From IMG/VR virus record IMGVR_UViG_3300027861_001745, positions 1-36,378 of that record: a DNA stretch of 36,378 nucleotides; one strand, given 5' to 3'. This document shows positions 31,244-36,378 of this stretch, piece after piece. Source of the DNA: a virus. Each line of letters starts with the position of its first letter. Position 1 is the stretch's first letter. Position numbers and translations under genes: made by a program. The notes beneath the pieces are model-generated. The model was not told the origin of the DNA, did no database searches, and was given only the letters and a program-made list of their open reading frames with translations.

Positions 31244-31546
31244 TTATTTTCCTATTTGGTATTCGTTGTGCTTTTTAAATTTCTTTTTATGTATTGTTTT
31301 ATATGCGTCTATATTACCATCAAAGTACTGCATTATTTCTACTATTACCTTTTTCAAGGCACTGGTTGCTAACGCTGCGTATGTAAACCCCTTCTCATCA
31401 CTGAACTGGCTGGGGTCCGGGAACGCCTGGTTGAGCTTGGTTTCCAGTAGGGGTTTGAGGTAATCCACCCACCCCGGGTGCTCCGAGAGCTCCTTGACCG
31501 CCGATGCCTGGCGGAGTGATTCCTTGTCCTGGTCCGAGAGCTTCAT
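31244..31546 (-). CDS. Unknown head-block protein, 100 aa, overlaps portal by 149 bases
   Basis: Helical and charged: MKLSDQDKESLRQASAVKEL, HPGWVDYLKPLLETKLNQAF, then TYAALATSALKKVIVEIMQY. The ATG has TTGGAGG 6 nt upstream and lies 149 bases inside the portal gene in another frame, opposite the Gly/Pro-rich portal tail. The overlap is GC-rich compared with the surroundings. Position after the portal would suit a small head-completion or portal-associated protein, but no family is clear. Confidence 0.75.
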   Translation of the reverse strand: MKLSDQDKESLRQASAVKELSEHPGWVDYLKPLLETKLNQAFPDPSQFSDEKGFTYAALATSALKKVIVEIMQYFDGNIDAYKTIHKKKFKKHNEYQIGK

Positions 31547-33473
31547 TTTGAGCCTCCAATTTAGAGAAATACTTATCAGCGTCTTTAGTACCTAGTTTTT
31601 CAAAGAAGTCTTCCATAGCTTCCTTGAGCTTGAATTGATAGCCCTCTAAGGCTAGTTGTTGTCGTGTGTTGGGATCAGTGTTTAAGTCTATCATCTGTTT
31701 AGCTGCTGCTATCAACTGTTGGTCATCTGGTACAACCATACTCTCAATGTCTGGGATAAAGTCATACATCCCACCTAGATCATCTGGTTCTAAGATAAGG
31801 TGAGCTAGCTCATCGCCTGGCTCCATAGTCATCTTAGCGAGTCTCTCACCATCTACATCTACTGGATAGGTAGGAGTTGCAAAGTCTTCAGGGTTAATCT
31901 TCCCCTCTGCAATAAGATCCTGCATCTCTAGCTGTACTTCTTCTGGTTGTCCTTCACCATGCATGATAGCTATAGCCTCATCAGTTACTTCCATCTCATC
32001 TAAGCCACGTTGCTTAAAGTAGCGGATAGCATCCTTGCCTACGATTCTAATTACCTTCTGTTGTTCATCTGGGGTAGAAAATAAGAACTGCTTGTTCATC
32101 ATAAACCACATCATCATCTGCTTCTTGAGTGCTTCTGATAAGAACAACTGATTGTAGTTATCCCTAGCATTACGTTGCATAGCACTATCTCTAATCTCAG
32201 TGGCGGTCTTATCTGCTGCTCCTGGGTCTAAACCTGACACTCCCTGTGAACTCTCACCTAATGCCTCTTGCATAGCACCCACCATGAAGCGGTAGGTAGA
32301 GGCAAACTCGGTTACACCAGTTGGTGAAGACTCGTGAGGAGTTACATCATCTGGATTGTTCATTATCCACTTAGCTCCTGGTCCAAACTCAATGGTGTGC
32401 ATCTGTACATTAGCAGCTCTAATCTTTAGAGGCGTGTACAAACTCATGTTTATAGCGTCTAGATACTGGTTAACTAAGGCATTTGTGGCTTTTTGGAGTG
32501 TCTGTACTGGTTCTATCTCACTAAGCCCGTAAAGGTCGTCATCAACCTGATAATACCGAAGCATAACTACAGGTATCTGACCATGTTCCATTGGGTTAGG
32601 AATGTCTCTTAGTACTACACCATGCTTAGGTGCAAAGGTTACCCACCTATCCTCACTGTACTCAGTGACCGTTTCTATAGTTTTGTTGAACTCATCTTTA
32701 CCGAGGAAGTCCTCTAAGCCCTTAATAGACTTGTTCTTGGAAGTCCAGTTGTCATCTCTAGTATCTCCGCCACCCTCACCCTCTTTAGCTAGTGCATCAC
32801 CTAGTATGTCTAGGTTCTTATAGATAGGTTTAGTGCGGGAAGCGTCATTAACTGACTTTAACTCATCTAAGGTTACATACTCACGATACTGGAACCATCC
32901 CTTAACAGTAGAGTATGAAGGATTAGCGAGCACATCTCTGTTTACTAGAGGCTTAAAATCTGGTCCATCGTAAAAGATTTGACTCTTACCAACCATCTTA
33001 CCCTTCTTATTCTTAGCTTTCTTAACTCTTCTCTCAAACCTCCACTTACATAGAGCAAATGATGCTCCATACTTTCTAGTGTTCTGATCCATCATTGCCC
33101 ATTTAGCTAACATTGGCTGACTGTCTACTCTTTCATTCTCATCCCACTGGAAGCTAAGTAACTCGTTGTTAATTCTAGCTCCCAGGGTGTCACCACCCTC
33201 ACGAGGTACCATCCGCCCCCTAGGCTTGTTGGCAAAGAGTCTTGCGGTTTTCTCAAAGATTGCAGTGAATACCCTGGGATCAAATACAACCGCATTGTAG
33301 GGATGATTGGCTTCGTCTATATAAGACCTAAAGAGTTCATCTTTAGTATCCCAATCACCTTTACGCTGATCTAGGTCTTCTGTTGCCATTTCATAATGGC
33401 GAATCATCTTGGAAAATTGTTTACGTTCGTCTGTGGTGCCCCTTGCAGGGACTTGTTCTGTTTGTCTAGCCAT
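31398..33473 (-). CDS. Portal protein, P22-like, 691 aa
   Basis: A P22-type portal: RQFSKMIRHYE-like N-terminus, DQRKGDWDTKDELFRSYIDE, FTAIFEKTARLFANKPRGRM, WMMNKQFLFS, and a wing/stem region with YQVDDDLYGLSEIEPVQTLQ and ALVNQYLDAINMSLYTPLKI. Residues 640-691 are Gly/Pro/Gln-rich and disordered. Twelve copies would form the ring through which DNA enters and leaves. The ATG follows eight U residues of a hairpin and lacks a ribosome site. The C-terminal tail overlaps the 100-aa gene by 149 bases. Confidence 0.85.
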   Translation of the reverse strand: MARQTEQVPARGTTDERKQFSKMIRHYEMATEDLDQRKGDWDTKDELFRSYIDEANHPYNAVVFDPRVFTAIFEKTARLFANKPRGRMVPREGGDTLGARINNELLSFQWDENERVDSQPMLAKWAMMDQNTRKYGASFALCKWRFERRVKKAKNKKGKMVGKSQIFYDGPDFKPLVNRDVLANPSYSTVKGWFQYREYVTLDELKSVNDASRTKPIYKNLDILGDALAKEGEGGGDTRDDNWTSKNKSIKGLEDFLGKDEFNKTIETVTEYSEDRWVTFAPKHGVVLRDIPNPMEHGQIPVVMLRYYQVDDDLYGLSEIEPVQTLQKATNALVNQYLDAINMSLYTPLKIRAANVQMHTIEFGPGAKWIMNNPDDVTPHESSPTGVTEFASTYRFMVGAMQEALGESSQGVSGLDPGAADKTATEIRDSAMQRNARDNYNQLFLSEALKKQMMMWFMMNKQFLFSTPDEQQKVIRIVGKDAIRYFKQRGLDEMEVTDEAIAIMHGEGQPEEVQLEMQDLIAEGKINPEDFATPTYPVDVDGERLAKMTMEPGDELAHLILEPDDLGGMYDFIPDIESMVVPDDQQLIAAAKQMIDLNTDPNTRQQLALEGYQFKLKEAMEDFFEKLGTKDADKYFSKLEAQNEALGPGQGITPPGIGGQGALGAPGVGGLPQTPTGNQAQPGVPGPQPVQ

Positions 33474-33519
33474 AAAAAAAAGACCCTTACGTACCCTCTT
33501 GCGAGGCGAATATGGGTCT
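33474..33519 (-). promoter_or_regulatory. Terminator-like hairpin abutting the portal ATG
   Basis: Minus-strand RNA AGACCC (33514-33519) pairs with GGGUCU (33481-33486); inside, CCUC (33503-33506) pairs with GAGG (33495-33498) around a GCAA tetraloop. Eight U residues follow, then the AUG at 33473. GAAAAG (33525-33530) lies five bases before the stem. Confidence 0.7.
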
Positions 33520-33551
33520 CCTTACTTTTCGTATAAAAGACTTATTCCATA

Positions 33552-33580
33552 ATAATACTAAATCTATTGTTGGTTGTCTA
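33552..33580 (-). promoter_or_regulatory. Sigma70/sigmaA promoter before the portal gene
   Basis: Minus strand: TAGACA (33575-33580), 17-nt spacer, TATTAT (33552-33557). The leader of about 72 nt contains AGTCTTTTAT (boxA-like), GAAAAG and the hairpin. Confidence 0.65.
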
Positions 33581-33773
33581 CTGGTAGGCTACCAGAAACT
33601 ATCGTTTTGTCTTCAAAAGCTACATCCATGGTCTTTGGTAGATTCTTAATCATTGATTTTTCAATAAATCTAGTGAGCGACATATCAGTTGCTGCGCAGT
33701 AGAGTTTAGCACGTTGTAGAACATCTCTGTTTAAATATAGGTTAGTTCTTTTAGTACTTATTTGTTTTTTCAT
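33564..33773 (-). CDS. Ribbon-helix-helix (CopG/Arc-like) protein, 69 aa
   Basis: RTNLYLNRDVLQRAKLYCAA then TDMSLTRFIEKSMIKNL: one beta-strand and two helices, the ribbon-helix-helix fold of small dimeric repressors. The strand would lie in the major groove. It overlaps the 90-aa gene by ATGA, with AAGG before the start. The portal promoter (33552-33580) overlaps its 3' end. It may regulate one of the late promoters, perhaps that one; this is inference. Confidence 0.7.
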   Translation of the reverse strand: MKKQISTKRTNLYLNRDVLQRAKLYCAATDMSLTRFIEKSMIKNLPKTMDVAFEDKTIVSGSLPVDNQQ

Positions 33774-34042
33774 ACAACCTTACTGTCTACGGGCATATTG
33801 AGTACATCACTCTCGTTGCCTTTGATCTGTGTAACCATCCTTGCCTTCATTAGTATTGTGACTTCTCCATAGCCTGAGCCTATGTCTAAGTTGCCTAGCA
33901 TCCTAATTACACGTGGAAGTATTAGTGGATTAACACCTGTTTGCATTAGAGCCACCTTAATCATGTACAACTCAGGGTCAATCTTACGCAACATTGTTAA
34001 GTACTGTTCTTCGTTTGATTGTTGTTCGTTAGGTTGTGTCAT
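33770..34042 (-). CDS. Unknown protein, 90 aa
   Basis: Begins MTQPNEQQSNEEQYLTMLRK, mixed helical and acidic, with YGEVTILMKARMVTQIKGNE later. No domain is recognised. There is no good ribosome site, and a small inverted repeat (GACAA-CTA-TTGTC) lies 24 nt upstream of the start. It sits between TerL and the RHH protein and is overlapped by the latter. Possibly a small head or regulatory protein. Confidence 0.6.
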   Translation of the reverse strand: MTQPNEQQSNEEQYLTMLRKIDPELYMIKVALMQTGVNPLILPRVIRMLGNLDIGSGYGEVTILMKARMVTQIKGNESDVLNMPVDSKVV

Positions 34043-34102
34043 ATTCTGTACTTTGCGGTGACAATAGTTGTCTTTTACTCAAGAGAGTGTTTTATTATAA
34101 GA

Positions 34103-35338
34103 CTATTTCCCTATCCTCCATCTCTTAGTGTTGTATTGTACATCATATCTCTCTTGCTTCATGTAGTTCATGCAGAAGTATCTAATGGTGTCCATAGCAT
34201 CATCCTCATGTTTAAGCGGAGCTTCCTTCACTATTCCCTGTGCTTTGTTCTCCATCCAGTGATATCTTTCAAACTCGTGAGCAATCCATTCTAAAGAGGT
34301 ATCAAACATCAGGGTTGGTTTTCCAGTGTCTTTTCTGACCTTTAAGAGGCTCGCTACCTTCTGGATTCCCATCTTTACACTGTCAGGACCCTTTTCAACT
34401 GGTTCAAAGTGTATCCCTCTTACATCTAGCTCATGTAGGTTAAGCGGAGCTGCTGAGTCTCCAACGGGGTTAGTCATCATCTTAGCTCCGTCTTTAATCT
34501 TAATTGCATCAGCCATTTCATCAAATCCCATACCTGATTGGTACACACCATCGTAAGCATAGATCTCACTACCATTATGGTTGATAGCAAACCAGATGAT
34601 TGCTGTCTTGTGTCCGAATCCAAAGTCAATAGCCCTGGTGGTAGTCCATCCTTCTACATAAGGCACATCTACCATGTGAGTCTTTCTATCAAAGTCCTTG
34701 TAGATCAGACCACTCATCTTCCTAAACTCACCCATGATCTCTTGAGCAAAGGAATCTTCATCCATCTCAGCTTTAGTAGCGTCTATTTCTTCATCGGGAA
34801 TGTGAGGATTATCGTATGTGGTGTAATGGAAGTATGTCCAATCAGGGTGAACCTTCTCTGTCATCTCTTTGAAGTGATTGAATCCATTAGGAGTAGAGAT
34901 AAACCAGACATCAGCTACAGAGTCCATGAGTGTAGGACGCATTACCTTCCATACCTCATCCCACCTAGTCATAAAGGCAACCTCATCAAATACAGCGAGG
35001 TCTATTCTCACACCTCTTAGGGAGTCAGGGTTGTCTGCACCCTTCAGTAGTAATTGTGATCCGTTCTTGAATAGGATTAATAGTTCTGTTTCATTCTTCT
35101 TGCTTACACTCCAGTCAGGAATGAAGTCTACCAACATAGCCCACATGATTTGCTTTGCCTGTCTATAGGTTGGAGCCACATACCATACGATAGAGTTCTT
35201 ATTGTTGTTGCAGTAGTCCACCATCTTTAAAGCAGTAAGATAACTCTTCCCTGCTCGTCTACCACAATTAATAACCTTATACCTATGGGGGTCTTTCCAC
35301 ACCTTAGCTTGCCACTTAGACAGTTTTGCTTCGTTCAT
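34103..35338 (-). CDS. terL: Terminase large subunit, 411 aa
   Basis: ATPase domain: Walker A GRRAGKS (26-32), Walker B LAVFDE (114-119) with catalytic Glu119, and the coupling STP at 148-150. Nuclease domain (RNase H fold) with acidic residues D238 (RAIDFGFGHK), D294 (VGDSAAP) and D380/D383 (HEDDAMDTIRY). It is a Terminase_6-type packaging motor that cuts concatemers and pumps DNA through the portal. The ATG overlaps the TerS stop (ATGA). Length is normal to slightly short. Confidence 0.95.
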   Translation of the reverse strand: MNEAKLSKWQAKVWKDPHRYKVINCGRRAGKSYLTALKMVDYCNNNKNSIVWYVAPTYRQAKQIMWAMLVDFIPDWSVSKKNETELLILFKNGSQLLLKGADNPDSLRGVRIDLAVFDEVAFMTRWDEVWKVMRPTLMDSVADVWFISTPNGFNHFKEMTEKVHPDWTYFHYTTYDNPHIPDEEIDATKAEMDEDSFAQEIMGEFRKMSGLIYKDFDRKTHMVDVPYVEGWTTTRAIDFGFGHKTAIIWFAINHNGSEIYAYDGVYQSGMGFDEMADAIKIKDGAKMMTNPVGDSAAPLNLHELDVRGIHFEPVEKGPDSVKMGIQKVASLLKVRKDTGKPTLMFDTSLEWIAHEFERYHWMENKAQGIVKEAPLKHEDDAMDTIRYFCMNYMKQERYDVQYNTKRWRIGK

Positions 35339-35592
35339 TTTTCAATGACTATTGTGAAGGGGAGTTTTTCTCCGTCTTTACCTGATAGTTCTTGTGATTT
35401 AAGATCGGGAACGCATTTATTAAGTAGTGCTCTAGCTGCACCTGTTCTAGCGTTAGAGTTGTCTCCGTGTTGCATTTCTCTTACTAATACTTCTATAGCT
35501 TCTAGTGCGTGTGAGGATGCCTTAGAATATAAGGCTTGTTTACTTACGGGTTTAGTCCCCTTTTTCTCTGGTAAGTTGTCTCTTTTGGACAT
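35335..35592 (-). CDS. terS: Probable terminase small subunit, 85 aa
   Basis: A compact helical protein: KQALYSKASSHALEAIEVLV, REMQHGDNSNARTGAARALL, NKCVPDLKSQEL, then a beta end (EKLPFTIVIEK). The pattern of two helices with a small Ala-rich core is typical of short terminase small subunits in this phage group. It is directly before terL with an ATGA overlap. It would bind the packaging site and hand DNA to TerL. No clear Shine-Dalgarno site is visible. It is shorter than many TerS proteins. Confidence 0.7.
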   Translation of the reverse strand: MSKRDNLPEKKGTKPVSKQALYSKASSHALEAIEVLVREMQHGDNSNARTGAARALLNKCVPDLKSQELSGKDGEKLPFTIVIEK

Positions 35593-35610
35593 GCGACCAA
35601 TATACCATTA

Positions 35611-35820
35611 TTATACTACTTTGTCTTCTTTTCTCATCGTTTCTTTTAACATCATAAAGAATGTTTGTGGATCATATCCATGAGTTTCCTTGAGGTGGAA
35701 TAGGTATTCTGCATTCCATTGATTGTCGTATAAAATCTCTTTAAACTTCCTCTTACACATGAAACATTTATTAGAGTAGAGTACTGGCATTACTTTTCTC
35801 ATTCCTTTTGTTATTTTCAT
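35611..35820 (-). CDS. Small C2H2-like zinc-finger protein, 69 aa
   Basis: SNKCFMCKRKF (C19, C22) and FHLKETHG (His-x4-His) form a C2H2-type metal site. The rest is Lys/Met-rich. AAAGGAC lies 5 nt before the ATG; the start lies 50 bases inside the previous gene in another frame. Small zinc fingers near the terminase genes may help DNA binding during packaging, but this is not shown. Confidence 0.65.
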   Translation of the reverse strand: MKITKGMRKVMPVLYSNKCFMCKRKFKEILYDNQWNAEYLFHLKETHGYDPQTFFMMLKETMRKEDKVV

Positions 35821-35962
35821 CTATTGTCCTTTTGTACTCTTCTACGCTTAGATTGCTTGAATAGATTAAGTCTTGGCACTCGTAACAGTACTTACCTACA
35901 CCTAAGAAGTTCTCTCCGCATCTACATACTCTTTGTGGTTTACCCTTCTTCTTATATGCCAT
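35771..35962 (-). CDS. Zinc-ribbon protein, 63 aa
   Basis: VCRCGENF (C13, C15) and YCYECQDL (C26, C29) make a four-Cys zinc ribbon near the N-terminus; the rest is a charged helix ending in KSNASTLL. AAGGAAGAAG precedes the ATG. It overlaps the next gene by 50 bases. Function unknown. Confidence 0.65.
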   Translation of the reverse strand: MAYKKKGKPQRVCRCGENFLGVGKYCYECQDLIYSSNLSVEEYKRTIDENNKRNEKSNASTLL

Positions 35963-35977
35963 TCTTCTTCCTTATCA

Positions 35978-36067
35978 TTACCATGGCGCTACCCCTCCTC
36001 TCAACATAGCATCAAGCCATAGTATAGCTATTGATGTCAGTAGAGCTATTATTAGCCATTTAATCAT
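35978..36067 (-). CDS. Tiny membrane protein, 29 aa
   Basis: Reads MIKWLIIALLTSIAILWLDA followed by a short Gly/Arg tail; residues 3-18 form one hydrophobic helix with N-terminal Lys. The start overlaps the stop of the 101-aa gene by 8 bases, so it may be coupled; no strong ribosome site is seen. It could be a small holin-like or membrane-regulating peptide, but here it lies far from the lysis cassette. Confidence 0.5.
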   Translation of the reverse strand: MIKWLIIALLTSIAILWLDAMLRGGVAPW

Positions 36068-36365
36068 TTGTGCCATTATTACTTTCAAAAAAATCATTAA
36101 CCAGCCTTACATGATCTTCGTGTATTTTTTTAAGTCCAAGCAGAAACTCCATTCTCCACCTCCTACTCTCATCATCCCTACCTGCATACTTATCCATAGC
36201 TTCTCCTATGTCTGAGTTGCATTGACTACATCTTGAGTCAGTGTTTACTTTGTGGTCGCAGTGGGTTGGTATTTCTTCAACCATTTTATTTAAACTTTCT
36301 TCAGTAACCTCACACTCTGATTCATCAAGATTTCTACCGCATACTGGACATATACTTTCATTCAC
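36060..36365 (-). CDS. Zinc-binding protein, 101 aa
   Basis: Two Cys pairs, ICPVCGRN (C6, C9) and RCSQCNSD (C46, C49), with further Cys and His (THCDHK) between, suggest one or two zinc sites. The C-terminal 50 residues are charged and helical. The start is near the right edge; no clear ribosome site is visible. Function unknown. Confidence 0.6.
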   Translation of the reverse strand: MNESICPVCGRNLDESECEVTEESLNKMVEEIPTHCDHKVNTDSRCSQCNSDIGEAMDKYAGRDDESRRWRMEFLLGLKKIHEDHVRLVNDFFESNNGTND

Positions 36366-36378
36366 AATTACTTTATCA

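Noticed and set aside
34043-34102. Promoter between TerL and the 90-aa gene (TATAAT at the end of TerL)
   Set aside because: A TATAAT is visible but no -35 box lies 16-18 nt upstream and there is no extended -10.

Overview
This 36.4 kb window is the late (packaging, virion, lysis) half of a tailed-phage genome. Every supported gene lies on the minus strand, so the region reads from right to left. A large terminase, a P22-type portal, a scaffold, a major capsid protein of the SU10 (DUF5309-like) type, a short adaptor and a beta-propeller nozzle protein are all present. There is no tape-measure or tail-tube gene, which points to a short-tailed (podovirus-like) virion. The standard bacterial code fits: TAA, TAG and TGA all end genes. 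Shine-Dalgarno sites are mostly strong and genes overlap tightly. The CHAP endolysin and strong sites would suit a Gram-positive-like host, but nothing here proves the host. The style resembles phage contigs from metagenomes.

Layout in transcription order. 36.4-33.5 kb: small zinc-binding and membrane peptides, TerS, TerL, a 90-aa protein and a ribbon-helix-helix protein. 33.5-28.8 kb: portal, a 100-aa protein whose start overlaps the portal by 149 bases, small proteins, scaffold and major capsid protein. 28.8-16.1 kb: a 12.6 kb cargo operon of glycosyltransferases, SAM-methyltransferases, a radical SAM enzyme, a Gfo/Idh-type oxidoreductase and two ParB-like proteins. In it, one glycosyltransferase gene has been cut in two by an HNH endonuclease gene. 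16.1-7.8 kb: fibre/adhesin proteins, adaptor and nozzle. 7.8-3.0 kb: two large internal (ejection) proteins. 3.0-1.2 kb: lysis cassette of CHAP endolysin and three small membrane proteins. 1.2-0 kb: small early-type genes, one possibly frameshifted, and a gene running off the left edge.

The most unusual signals are regulatory. Four near-consensus sigma70/sigmaA promoters (in front of the portal gene, the fibre block, the adaptor block and a small left-end gene) are each followed within about 60-70 nt by a terminator-like hairpin. The U-tract of that hairpin runs straight into the ATG of the next gene. Three of the four leaders also share a GAAAAG motif placed 20-22 nt after the -10 box and a boxA-like stretch. 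This looks like a repeated attenuation or antitermination leader. A second theme is tiny, very basic peptides (16, 22 and 32 aa) wedged between virion genes with their own ribosome-binding sites. A third is the cargo operon itself, which probably builds or modifies a glycan on the virion or host surface.

No tRNA, CRISPR array, integrase, insertion sequence or DNA-replication gene was recognised. All functions are assigned by reading motifs by eye; no database search was run.
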